The position numbers and the translations under genes were made by a program. A DNA stretch of 54,543 nucleotides, taken from Propionibacteriaceae bacterium. GTDB lineage: Bacteria > Actinomycetota > Actinomycetes > Propionibacteriales > Propionibacteriaceae. Location: positions 1 through 54,543 of the forward strand of contig JAPUEL010000062.1 of assembly GCA_027492545.1 (NCBI GenBank). Reading direction: 5' to 3'. Of this stretch, positions 34,123 through 42,807 are shown one piece after another (within the stretch, counting starts at the first letter, position 1; every line of letters starts with the position of its first letter). Below the pieces are notes generated by a model that worked only from the letters and a program-made list of their open reading frames with translations, was not told the DNA's origin and did no database searches.

Positions 34123-35462
34123 ACTGCGGCCTCCTCAAGGGGAAGTTCGATGGTGCCGGCGAGCTCGGGAGACTTGTCGTGCAGCATCTTGACGATGGTG
34201 ACGTGCATCCACACCGCGCAGATGACGGTGAGGACGAACAGGACGAAGAAGGTGGAGGTCGGGAATCCCGACCACACCTTGGTGTAGGCGAACAGCGGCG
34301 GCAGGATGAAGCCGCCGAGCCCCCCGAGGGTGCCGACGAGGCCCCCGACGGAGCCCACGTTCTCGGGGAAGTACTCGGGGATGTGCTTGAACACGGCCGC
34401 CTTGCCCAGGCCCATGGCGCAGCCGAGCAGGAACACCAGCACGGCGAACATCCACACGTTGAGGTGGTACGCGAGGTGCTGGGTCTGGGTGCCGTCGGCG
34501 TGGTCGATGACGATGAAGCCGTTGGGCATCATGAGGATGCCGGTGGTGACCAGCATCAGCGCGAACGTCCAGTACATGACCTTGCGGGCGCCCCAGTGGT
34601 CGCTCAACCAGCCCCCGACGGGCCGCAGCAGCGACGCCGGGAAGATGAAGGTGGCGGTGAGCAGGCCGGCGGTGGTGAGGTCCACGTCGAAGTTGTCGAC
34701 GTAGTACTTCGGCAACCATGCGGACAGGGCCACGTAGGCGCCGAACACGGCCACGTAGTAGAGGGAGAAGCGCCAGACGCGCATGTGCCGGAGCGGCACC
34801 AGCATGTCGCGGACGCTGCGGCTGGTCCCGGGCGCGCGGTCAACGCGCGGCACGATGGCCCACACCGCGACACCGACGATCACCAGCAGCACCGCGTAGA
34901 TCACCGGCACCAGTCGCCAGCCGCCCTGGATGCCGAAGGCGAAGGTGGCGCCGGCGGTGCCCGCGATGAGCGGGGGGCCGATGAACTTGGTGACGGAGGC
35001 CCCCACGTTGCCGGCGCCGAACACGCCCAGGGCCAGGCCCTGTCGCTTGCGGGAGTACCAGGCGGCGTTCCAGGCGGTGCCGACGGAGAACAGGTTGCCC
35101 GCGAAGCCCACGAGGAACGCGAGCACCAGCAGCAGCCCGTAGCTGTCCGCCGTCGACACTAGGTAGGCCGGGATGGCGGTGGCGAACAGGAGGAACAGCG
35201 TGACCTTCCGGCCGCCGATCCGGTCGGCCAGGATGCCGGCGGGCAGCCGCCACATGGAGCCGTTGAGCACGGCCAGGGCGGAGATCCACGACAGCTCGAC
35301 GTCGGTGAGGCCGAGCTCCTTCTGGATGGGGACGCCGAGGATGCCGAACATCAGCCACACCGCGAACATCAGCGTGAACGCGATGGTGGACATGATCATG
35401 ACTCGGCCAGCGCCCTTGCCCGTTTCGTGGACAGGCGCCACCTCGATGAGGTGCTTACTCAA
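34119..35462 (-). CDS. narK1: Nitrate MFS transporter, NarK1-like
   Basis: A 447-residue major facilitator of the nitrate porter family. Family markers: FLVGFAGNLFSVGTAWNAAWY and GLGKAAVFKHIPEYFPENVG, the latter close to the NarK signature. It is shorter at the N-terminus than its neighbour and fits the nitrate/proton symporter group (NarK1). The start codon is TTG at 35462 with weak AGAGAG upstream; a start further inside is possible. It follows narI by 34 bases and is coupled to the next porter, mirroring the fused NarK1-NarK2 proteins known from Paracoccus. Confidence 0.87.
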   Translation of the reverse strand: MSKHLIEVAPVHETGKGAGRVMIMSTIAFTLMFAVWLMFGILGVPIQKELGLTDVELSWISALAVLNGSMWRLPAGILADRIGGRKVTLFLLFATAIPAYLVSTADSYGLLLVLAFLVGFAGNLFSVGTAWNAAWYSRKRQGLALGVFGAGNVGASVTKFIGPPLIAGTAGATFAFGIQGGWRLVPVIYAVLLVIVGVAVWAIVPRVDRAPGTSRSVRDMLVPLRHMRVWRFSLYYVAVFGAYVALSAWLPKYYVDNFDVDLTTAGLLTATFIFPASLLRPVGGWLSDHWGARKVMYWTFALMLVTTGILMMPNGFIVIDHADGTQTQHLAYHLNVWMFAVLVFLLGCAMGLGKAAVFKHIPEYFPENVGSVGGLVGTLGGLGGFILPPLFAYTKVWSGFPTSTFFVLFVLTVICAVWMHVTIVKMLHDKSPELAGTIELPLEEAAV

Positions 35463-35496
35463 TGTGGGTCTCTCTGGAGGAAGGTGAGCAGGGAGG

Positions 35497-36255
35497 TCAG
35501 CGCTTCACGCGCTTGTTGTCCTGGGTCCCCACCGGATCCCAGCCACGGCCCTTGACCGTCGCCGAGGGCCGCGAGGAGTCGTCGCGCGAGCGGTAGACGA
35601 TGTAGGGGCGGAACAGGTAGTGGAAGGGCGCCGAGAAGGCGTGCACCAGGCGCGTGAACGGGATGATCGCGAACAGCAGCATGCCGATCACCACGTGCGT
35701 CTGGAACTGCCACGTGGCCGCGCCCATGGCCTCGACGTCCGGCTGGAACACGAACAGCGAGCGGAACCACACCGAGACGGTCTCGCGGTAGTTGTGCTCC
35801 TCGCCGGTCGGCGTCGTGTCGCCGGTGAGGGTGGCCACCATGCCGAGCCCGATCACCGTGGCGAGTACCAGGTACATGATCTTGTCGTTCCACGTGGTGG
35901 CCTTGAACACCGCGGAGGTGGACCGGCGCCGCCAGATCAGCATCACGAGGCCGACGATGAGCGCGATCCCCGCCAGCCCGCCGCCGTAGAGCGCGCCGGC
36001 ATGGTAGGTGTGCTGGTCGATGCCGATCCAGTCCGTGAACGCCTTCGGGATGAGCAGGCCGACGAGGTGGCCCATCAGCACCGCGATGAGCGCGAAGTGG
36101 AAGATGGGCGAGCCGATCTTGAGCAGCTTGGATTCGTAGAGCTGGGACGAGCGGGTGGTCCAGCCGAACTGGTCGAAGCGGTAGCGCCAGATCAGCCCCC
36201 CGACCAGGACCAGCAGCACCACGTAGGGCAGGACTCCCCAGAGCAGAGTGTTCAT
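35497..36255 (-). CDS. narI: Respiratory nitrate reductase gamma subunit (cytochrome b)
   Basis: A 252-residue membrane subunit with five transmembrane helices that oxidises menaquinol and carries two b hemes. Axial histidines H53, H63, H187 and H205 correspond to the E. coli NarI ligands (for example FHFALIAVLMGHLVG). The start overlaps the narJ stop by 4 bases (ATGA). Confidence 0.96.
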   Translation of the reverse strand: MNTLLWGVLPYVVLLVLVGGLIWRYRFDQFGWTTRSSQLYESKLLKIGSPIFHFALIAVLMGHLVGLLIPKAFTDWIGIDQHTYHAGALYGGGLAGIALIVGLVMLIWRRRSTSAVFKATTWNDKIMYLVLATVIGLGMVATLTGDTTPTGEEHNYRETVSVWFRSLFVFQPDVEAMGAATWQFQTHVVIGMLLFAIIPFTRLVHAFSAPFHYLFRPYIVYRSRDDSSRPSATVKGRGWDPVGTQDNKRVKR

Positions 36256-36866
36256 CGCACGCTCCCTTGCAGTTGCGGGTAGGGCAGGAAGGTGGGCTCG
36301 AGGCCCACCGTCTCCGAGGGCGGGCCGGCCATGAGGTCGCGGAGCTCGGACCGGGTGCGGGGTGAGGGGCCGCCGAGCGCGGCGCAGACGGCCGCGACCA
36401 CGCCGGCCTGAGGCAGCTTGTCCTCCTCCAGCCCGATGCGCAGCAGCTCCAGGCTGGCGCGGTAGGTGTTGAGCAGGCCGAGGCCCAGCTCCGGATGCCC
36501 GACGGCGGCGAACTCGAGCACCATCGGCAGGAAGTCCGGCAGCTCACCGGCCAGGTCCACGACCAGCCCGGAGTCGCGGTAGGTCTGCTTGATCGCGGCC
36601 AGCACCTCGCCGCGGCGCCTGGTGTCGCCGTCGGTCCAGTAGGTCAGGTGCAGGGCGTGCCGGCGGGACAGGTCGAACTCCTGCACGTGCCAGGACTGGA
36701 GCTCCATGATGGGCATGCTGCGCAGGTGCGCCAGCGTGGGGGCGAACAGCGCCCCCGCGCCCGCCTCCGCGACGGCGTCCTCGATCATCGGCAGTTGGGC
36801 GAGCAGCTCCTCGTCGGGGTAGCTGAGCAGCAGGCCCGCCGCCTGGAACACGACGGCCGACATCAT
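36252..36866 (-). CDS. narJ: Nitrate reductase assembly chaperone NarJ
   Basis: A 204-residue dedicated chaperone that helps insert molybdenum cofactor into NarG before NarGH docks to NarI. It starts with VFQAAGLLLSYPDEELL and contains the family segment HVQEFDLSRRHALHLTYWTDGDTRRRGEVL. ATG at 36866 overlaps the narH stop; a second ATG follows immediately at 36863. Confidence 0.94.
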   Translation of the reverse strand: MMSAVVFQAAGLLLSYPDEELLAQLPMIEDAVAEAGAGALFAPTLAHLRSMPIMELQSWHVQEFDLSRRHALHLTYWTDGDTRRRGEVLAAIKQTYRDSGLVVDLAGELPDFLPMVLEFAAVGHPELGLGLLNTYRASLELLRIGLEEDKLPQAGVVAAVCAALGGPSPRTRSELRDLMAGPPSETVGLEPTFLPYPQLQGSVR

Positions 36867-38443
36867 GCCCCGCTCGCGTCGCGCTGGCGCGCCTTGGCGT
36901 CGGCGAAGCTCTCGATGGCCACGGGCACCACGCGGCCGGACGAGGTGCCGAACGGCCCCTCACCCCCGGCGCCGGGTCCGCCCTCGAAGTCCAGCGAGCA
37001 GCCCATCTCCTCCAGGTTGTGCGCCTGTTCGCGGTGGGCCTTGGGGATGACGTAGCGCTCGTCGTACTTGGCGATGGCGAGGAGCCGGTACATCTGCTCC
37101 ATCGCCGAGGGCTCCATGCCGACGGCGTGCGCCAGCTCGGGCTGCCGCTCGCGGCCGAGCGTCACGTCGCGCATGTAGGAGCGCATGGCCGCGAGCTTCT
37201 GCAGCACGAGCGTGACCACCTCGGTGTCACCCGCGGTGAACAGCTCGGCGAGGTACTCGACGGGGATGCGGAGGGTGTCGATGGCACCGAAGAGGTTGCC
37301 GCCCGCCTCCGAGTCGTGGCCCTGCGCCTTGAGCAGGTCCACCACCGGCGACAGCGGGGGCACGTACCAGACCATGGGCATGGTGCGGTACTCCGGGTGC
37401 AGCGGAAGTGCCACCTTGAAGTGCTTGATCAGGGCGTAGACCGGCGACTTCTGTGCGGCGGCCAGCCAGTCCGTCGGGATGCCGTTGGCCTTCGCGTCCG
37501 CGATGACCTGGGGGTCGTTGGGGTCCAGCATGAGGTCCAGCTGGGCCTCGTACAGGTCCTTCTCGTCTGCCAGCGCGGCCTCGGTCACCCGGTCCGCGTC
37601 GTAGAGGATGATGCCGATGTAGCGCAGGCGGCCCACGCAGGTCTCGGAGCACACCGTCGGCAGCCCCACCTCAAGGCGGGGGTAGCACATGGTGCACTTC
37701 TCGGCCTTGCCGGAGCGGTGGTTGAAGTAGATCTTCTTGTAGGGGCAGCCGGTGATGCACTGGCGCCAGCCGCGGCACTTGTCCTGGTCCACCAGGACGA
37801 TGCCGTCCTCGGAGCGCTTGTAGATGGCGCCTGAGGGGCACGACGCCATGCAGCTCGGGTTGAGGCAGTGTTCGCAGATCCGGGGCACGAAGAACATGAA
37901 GGTCTTCTCGTACTCGAACTTGATCTGCAGGTTGGCATCCTCGCGGAGCTTCTTGACGATCGGGTCATCGTGGCCCGTCTCGTGGATGCCGCCCAGGGCG
38001 TCGTCCCAGTTGGCCGAGGCCTTGATGGCCATGTCGTCGCCCGTGATGAGCGACTTGGGCCGGGCGACGGGGAAGTCGTCACCCAGCGGCGCCTGGACCA
38101 GGTTCTCGTAGTCGTAGGTCCAGGGCTCGTAGTAGTCGCTCATCTCCGGCTGCACCGGGGAGGCGAAGATGCTGAGCAGCTTCTTGAACCGGCCACCGGA
38201 GCGCAGCTTCAGCCGCCCCGACTTGGTGCGGACCCAGCCGCCCTGCCACTTCTCCTGGTCCTCGTAGGTGCGGGGATAGCCCTGCCCGGGGCGGGTCTCC
38301 ACGTTGTTGAACCAGACGTACTCGGTGCCGGCCCGGTTGGTCCACGCCTGCTTGCAGGTCACCGAGCAGGTGTGGCAGCCGATGCACTTGTCGAGGTTCA
38401 TCACCATGGCCACCTGGGCCATGACGCGTCGCTGCTTGGCCAT
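36863..38443 (-). CDS. narH: Respiratory nitrate reductase beta subunit
   Basis: A 526-residue iron-sulfur subunit linking NarI hemes to NarG. Four cysteine groups are visible: C20IGCHTCSVTC, CEHCLNPSCMASCP, CRGWRQCITGCP and CTMCYPRLEVGLPTVCSETC. The tryptophan in place of the second cysteine of the third group marks the [3Fe-4S] cluster, as in other NarH. The start at 38443 (MAKQRRVMAQVAMVMN) overlaps the narG stop by one base. Confidence 0.97.
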   Translation of the reverse strand: MAKQRRVMAQVAMVMNLDKCIGCHTCSVTCKQAWTNRAGTEYVWFNNVETRPGQGYPRTYEDQEKWQGGWVRTKSGRLKLRSGGRFKKLLSIFASPVQPEMSDYYEPWTYDYENLVQAPLGDDFPVARPKSLITGDDMAIKASANWDDALGGIHETGHDDPIVKKLREDANLQIKFEYEKTFMFFVPRICEHCLNPSCMASCPSGAIYKRSEDGIVLVDQDKCRGWRQCITGCPYKKIYFNHRSGKAEKCTMCYPRLEVGLPTVCSETCVGRLRYIGIILYDADRVTEAALADEKDLYEAQLDLMLDPNDPQVIADAKANGIPTDWLAAAQKSPVYALIKHFKVALPLHPEYRTMPMVWYVPPLSPVVDLLKAQGHDSEAGGNLFGAIDTLRIPVEYLAELFTAGDTEVVTLVLQKLAAMRSYMRDVTLGRERQPELAHAVGMEPSAMEQMYRLLAIAKYDERYVIPKAHREQAHNLEEMGCSLDFEGGPGAGGEGPFGTSSGRVVPVAIESFADAKARQRDASGA

Positions 38444-41400
38444 CAGTACTGGACCTCCTGGGAGCGGCGGCGCACCGTCGACACGATGTCTCTCTGGACG
38501 CCGGTGGGGCCGATGTAGTTGAAGGCGTACGCCTGGTGCGCGTAGCCGCCGATGAGGTGGGTGGGTTTGAGCAGGATGCGGGTGACCGAGTTGTGGATGC
38601 CGCCCCGCTTGCCGGTGGCCTCGGACTTCGGCACGTCGATGGTGCGCTCCTGTGCGTGCTGCACGTAGCAGATGCCGTCGGGCAGCTTCGGGGTGACGAC
38701 GGCGCGAGCCACGAACACGCCGTTGGCGTTGGTGAGCTCGATCCAGTCGTTGTCGTGCACGCCGATGCTGGTGGCGTCCGCGACGCTGAGCCAGGCCTGG
38801 GGCCCGCCCCTGCCGAGGCTGAGCATGAACAGGTTGTCCTGGTACTCGGAGTGGATGGACCACTTGTTGTGCACCGTCAGGTAGCGCAGCGTGATGGCCT
38901 TCTCGCCGTTGGGGCCGAGCTCGGGCTCGCCGTAGTCGCGGCCCATGTCCAGGGGTGGCCGGAAGATGGGCAGCTGCTCCCCCGCGTCGGCCATCCAGTC
39001 GTGGTCGAGGAAGAAGTGCATGCGGCCGGAGAGGGTGTGCCACGGCTTGAGCCGCTCGGTGTTGATGGTGAACGCGGCGTAGCGGCGCCCGCCGGTCTCC
39101 GAGCCCGACCACTCGGGCGACGTGATCACGGGCTGCGGCGACTGCTGGGTCTGGATGAACGTGATCTGCTTCTCCTCGGACCCCTCGGAGAGATCCGCGA
39201 GCCTGCGGCCGGTCTTGCGCTCCAGGTCCCGGAAGCCCTGGGTGGCCAGCTCGCCGTTGGTGGTGCCCGAGAACAGCAGGATGGCCTCGGCCAGGCGCTG
39301 GTCCGTGTTGATCGCGGGGCGTCCCGCTGCCGGCCCGGAGGGGTAGACCCCGTGCAGCTTGCCGAGCTTGGCCACCTGGTGGCCCACCTCGTAGGTGATG
39401 TTCTTGACCGTGAAGCCCAGCTTCTCCGCGAGCGGGCCGACGGTGAGCAGCTTGTCCGCGATGGCCGTGTAGTCGCGCTCGACGACGGCGAGCACGGGCA
39501 TGTTCTTGCCGGGCACCCCCTCCAGGTCGGTGCCACGCCAGTCCGGCACGTGCCCGCCCGGTTGAGCGATCTGGCCGGGTGTGTCGTGCTGGAGCGCCAC
39601 CGCCACCAGGTCCTTGCGCGTGTCCAAGCGGCCCTTGGCCAGCTCCGAGAGCTTGATCGCGAGCTCGGCGAACACGTCGAAGTCGCTCTTGGTCTCCCAC
39701 GGCGGGTCGATCGCGGGGGTGAACGCGTGCACGAAGGGGTGCATGTCGGTGGAGCTGAGGTCGTGCTTCTCGTACCAGGTGGCGGCGGGGAGAACGATGT
39801 CGCTCAGCAGCGTCGAGCTGGTCATGCGGAAGTCGGCGGTGATGAGCAGGTCGAGCTTGCCCTCGGGCGCCTCGTCGTGCCACTTCACCACGTCCGGCCG
39901 CAGGTCCGCCCCGTGGCCGTTCTCCATCACGTTGTTGTGCGTGCCGAGGAGGTGCTTGAGGAAGTACTCGTTGCCCTTGGCCGAGGAGCCGAACAGGTTG
40001 GAGCGCCACAGGATCATGGTTCGCGGCCAGTTCTCGGGCGCGTCGATGTCCTCGACGGCGCTCTTCAACTCGCCGGACTTCAGCTTGGCGGCCACGTACG
40101 CCTGCGGCGTGGCGAACTCGCCCCGCGCGACGGCCGCGGTGGCCTCGTCGGCCAGCTCGAGGGGGTTGCGGTCGAACTGCGGGTAGAACGGCATCCAGCC
40201 CAGGCGGTGCGACAGCGCGATCGCGTCCGCCGAGTGGGTGCCGTCAAGGCTGCCGGTGGACAGCGGGGACTTGATGCGGTCCGCGGAGAACCCGTCGGTG
40301 CGCCACTGGTCCGTGTGCATGTACCAGTAGGCGGTGCCGATCATGGTGCGCGGCGGGCGCGACCAGTCCATGGCGTTGGCCATGTTGAACCAGCCGGTCA
40401 TGGGGCGGCACTTCTCCTGGCCCACGTAGTGCGCCCAACCGCCGCCGTTCTTCCCGATGCAGCCGGTCATCATGAGCAGCGCGATGATGGCGCGGTAGGT
40501 CACGTCCGCGTGGAACCAGTGGCAGATGCCGGCGCCGATGATGATCATCGTGCGGCCCTTCGACTCCTCCGAGTTCGCGGCGAACTCACGCGCGATGCGC
40601 AGGCACGCCTCGGCCGGCACCGAGGTGATCTCCGCCTGCCAGGCGGGGGTGTAGGGGACGGTGGCGTCGTCGTACCCTGCGGGCCACTGGCCCGGGAGGC
40701 CGTCGCGGCCGACGCCGTACTGGGCGAGCATCAGGTCGAAGACGGTGGTCACCAGCTTGCCCTCGACCATGCGGGCGGGGACGCCGCGGTGGATGATGCT
40801 GCCCTCGCCCTTCGGGTCCTCGAAGCAGGGCAGGGAGATCTGCACCTTCTGCGCGTCGGCCTGCTCGATCAGGGTGAGCGCGGGCCGGATCTCGCCGAGG
40901 TCGAGGTTCCACAGGCCGGCGCCGTCCTCGGAGTAGCGATAGCCCATGGAGCCGTTCGGCACCGCGGGGCCGGAGGTGGCGTCGTCCCACACAACCGTCT
41001 TGAAGGCCGCGTCGGAGACCTCGGCAGTGGCAGGGAGGTCGGCGGCGGTGAGGAACTTGCCCGGCACGAGACCGTGGCCGTCCGGGTGATCCACCAGCGT
41101 GATCAGCATGCCGAGGTCCGTGTACTGCTTGACGTACTCGTCGAAGTACTCGACCTTCTTGTCGACGAAGTTCTCCTTGAGGATCACGTGGCCCATGGCC
41201 ATGGCAAGCGCGGCGTCGGTGCCGGCCTGCGCGGGCAGCCACTCGTCGGCGAACTTCACGTTGTCCGCATAGTCCGGGCTGACCGTGACCACCTTGGTGC
41301 CGCGGTAGCGGACCTCGGCCATCCAGTGGGCGTCAGGGGTGCGGGTGACGGGGACGTTGGAGCCCCACATCATCAGGTAGGTCGAATCCCACCAGTCGCC

Positions 41401-42156
41401 CGACTCGGGCACGTCGGTCTGGTCGCCGAACACCTGCGGCGAGGCGACGGGGAGATCGGCGTACCAGTCGTAGAAGCTGGTCATCGCACCGCCGATGAGG
41501 TGCGTGAACCGGGTCCCGATGGCATGCGAGACCATGCTCATCGCCGGGATGGGCGAGAAGGAGACGCAGCGGTCCGGCCCGTAGAACTTGATGGTGTTGA
41601 CGTAGGACGCGGCCGCGATCTCAATGGCCTCCTCCCACGAGATGCGCACCAGGCCGCCCTTGCCGCGCGCCTGCTGGTACCTGCGGCGCTTGACCGGATC
41701 GGTGGAGATCTCGCGGAAGGCCTCGACGGGGTCCCCCAGGCGCTTCTTCGCCTCGCGGTACATCTCGATGAGCACGCCGCGTCCGTAGGGGTAGCGGACC
41801 CGGGTGGGCGAGTAGGTGTACCACGAAAACGCGGCCCCACGGGGGCATCCGCGGGGCTCGTACTCGGGCCTGTCCGGCCCGGTCGTCGGGTAGTCCGTCT
41901 GCTGGGCCTCCCAGGTGATGATCCCGTCCTTGACGTAGACCTTCCAGGAGCAGGAGCCGGTGCAGTTGACGCCGTGCGTGGAGCGGACCACCTTGTCGTG
42001 GCTCCAACGGTCGCGGTAGAACACGTCCCCGGCGCGGCCACCCTCACGGAACACGGCCCGGCCGTCGTCGGTCTGGTCCCACTTGGTGAAGAACCGGCCG
42101 AGCTTGAGGAGTGCATCGGAGGCGGGGCCGTCAAGGCGCGCGGAATCGGTGCTCAT
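38443..42156 (-). CDS. narG: Respiratory nitrate reductase alpha subunit
   Basis: A 1237-residue molybdoenzyme subunit that reduces nitrate to nitrite on the cytoplasmic side. The FS0 cluster ligands are H61, C65, C69 and C104 (HGVNCTGSCSW...PRGCPRG). The conserved stretch WYADLPVASPQVFGDQTDVPE contains the aspartate expected to bind molybdenum. No twin-arginine leader is evident at the N-terminus. The start at 42156 has GGAAAG upstream. It is the first gene of narGHJI-narK1-narK2. A terminator-like hairpin stands between mobA and this gene. Confidence 0.97.
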   Translation of the reverse strand: MSTDSARLDGPASDALLKLGRFFTKWDQTDDGRAVFREGGRAGDVFYRDRWSHDKVVRSTHGVNCTGSCSWKVYVKDGIITWEAQQTDYPTTGPDRPEYEPRGCPRGAAFSWYTYSPTRVRYPYGRGVLIEMYREAKKRLGDPVEAFREISTDPVKRRRYQQARGKGGLVRISWEEAIEIAAASYVNTIKFYGPDRCVSFSPIPAMSMVSHAIGTRFTHLIGGAMTSFYDWYADLPVASPQVFGDQTDVPESGDWWDSTYLMMWGSNVPVTRTPDAHWMAEVRYRGTKVVTVSPDYADNVKFADEWLPAQAGTDAALAMAMGHVILKENFVDKKVEYFDEYVKQYTDLGMLITLVDHPDGHGLVPGKFLTAADLPATAEVSDAAFKTVVWDDATSGPAVPNGSMGYRYSEDGAGLWNLDLGEIRPALTLIEQADAQKVQISLPCFEDPKGEGSIIHRGVPARMVEGKLVTTVFDLMLAQYGVGRDGLPGQWPAGYDDATVPYTPAWQAEITSVPAEACLRIAREFAANSEESKGRTMIIIGAGICHWFHADVTYRAIIALLMMTGCIGKNGGGWAHYVGQEKCRPMTGWFNMANAMDWSRPPRTMIGTAYWYMHTDQWRTDGFSADRIKSPLSTGSLDGTHSADAIALSHRLGWMPFYPQFDRNPLELADEATAAVARGEFATPQAYVAAKLKSGELKSAVEDIDAPENWPRTMILWRSNLFGSSAKGNEYFLKHLLGTHNNVMENGHGADLRPDVVKWHDEAPEGKLDLLITADFRMTSSTLLSDIVLPAATWYEKHDLSSTDMHPFVHAFTPAIDPPWETKSDFDVFAELAIKLSELAKGRLDTRKDLVAVALQHDTPGQIAQPGGHVPDWRGTDLEGVPGKNMPVLAVVERDYTAIADKLLTVGPLAEKLGFTVKNITYEVGHQVAKLGKLHGVYPSGPAAGRPAINTDQRLAEAILLFSGTTNGELATQGFRDLERKTGRRLADLSEGSEEKQITFIQTQQSPQPVITSPEWSGSETGGRRYAAFTINTERLKPWHTLSGRMHFFLDHDWMADAGEQLPIFRPPLDMGRDYGEPELGPNGEKAITLRYLTVHNKWSIHSEYQDNLFMLSLGRGGPQAWLSVADATSIGVHDNDWIELTNANGVFVARAVVTPKLPDGICYVQHAQERTIDVPKSEATGKRGGIHNSVTRILLKPTHLIGGYAHQAYAFNYIGPTGVQRDIVSTVRRRSQEVQY

Positions 42157-42203
42157 GGGCGTCAGCTTTCCATGCCGGAAGCCCGTTCGTCCAAACTTCT
42201 CGG

Positions 42204-42237
42204 AAAAAAACTCTTACGCACCGTCGTAGTTGCGTAA
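42204..42237 (-). terminator. Terminator or attenuator hairpin between mobA and narG
   Basis: On the minus strand TTACGCA (42237-42231) pairs perfectly with TGCGTAA (42220-42214) around a 10-base loop and is followed by GAG and seven T. The hairpin includes the mobA stop codon. It should uncouple moaA-mobA from narGHJI or act as a conditional attenuator. Confidence 0.7.
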
Positions 42238-42807
42238 TTCCACACCGGCGAGTAGGGCCTGGCTAGGGGTGTCGACGTCCTGGGTGACCTCCGACGGAGC
42301 CGCCACACGGGCCAGATCCAGGCCCGCGAGGAGACGCCGGACGGAGAGGTCGCGGAGGACCGGAGCGCGATCGACGGCCAGCCGGAGTGCCGCGGCGCGG
42401 TACCTGCCGGCCAGCAGTTGGGCCCAGCCCTCGACGTCCTCCAGAACCACCCCGTCGGGGCCAGGCGCGGCGGCGGCCAGGGCATGGACGACGGCGTCCG
42501 GCGCCGCGAGGTCCCCCGCGAGGAGCATGACTTCGACGGCGCCCTCCGGCAGCGCGGCCACGGCCGCGGCGATGCCCGCCACCGGCCCCCCGAAGGGTGG
42601 GTCCTCCAGGACGAACGTGATCCGCGGATCGCCGAAGCCGTCGCGCGACGGCGAGGCCACGATCACGCGCTCCGCCCAGGTGAGGGCGGCGGCGCAGGTG
42701 CGGGCCAGCAGCGTCTGGGAGTCGAGTGTGAGCTCCAGCTTGTCGGTGCCCATCCGCGAGGAGCGCCCCCCACCGAGGACCACCGCGATGCGCGCAGCCT
42801 CCGTCAT
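42214..42807 (-). CDS. mobA: Molybdenum cofactor guanylyltransferase MobA
   Basis: A 197-residue nucleotidyltransferase that adds GMP to molybdopterin, producing the guanine-dinucleotide cofactor used by NarG. The N-terminus has the motif LGGGRSSRMGTDK, and LAGDLAAPDAVV corresponds to the metal-binding segment. The ATG at 42807 overlaps the moaA stop (ATGA). The assignment is supported by its position between moaA and narG. Confidence 0.9.
   Translation of the reverse strand: MTEAARIAVVLGGGRSSRMGTDKLELTLDSQTLLARTCAAALTWAERVIVASPSRDGFGDPRITFVLEDPPFGGPVAGIAAAVAALPEGAVEVMLLAGDLAAPDAVVHALAAAAPGPDGVVLEDVEGWAQLLAGRYRAAALRLAVDRAPVLRDLSVRRLLAGLDLARVAAPSEVTQDVDTPSQALLAGVELRNYDGA

Noticed and set aside
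38536..42237. A 1233-codon open frame on the plus strand opposite narG
   Set aside because: It is the antisense of narG in a GC-rich genome; the translation is Arg/Gly/His-rich, with no family features.
42214..42237. TTACGCA-N10-TGCGTAA as a NarL or FNR site
   Set aside because: NarL 7-2-7 heptamers and FNR TTGAT-N4-ATCAA are not matched; the T run after it makes a terminator the simpler reading.
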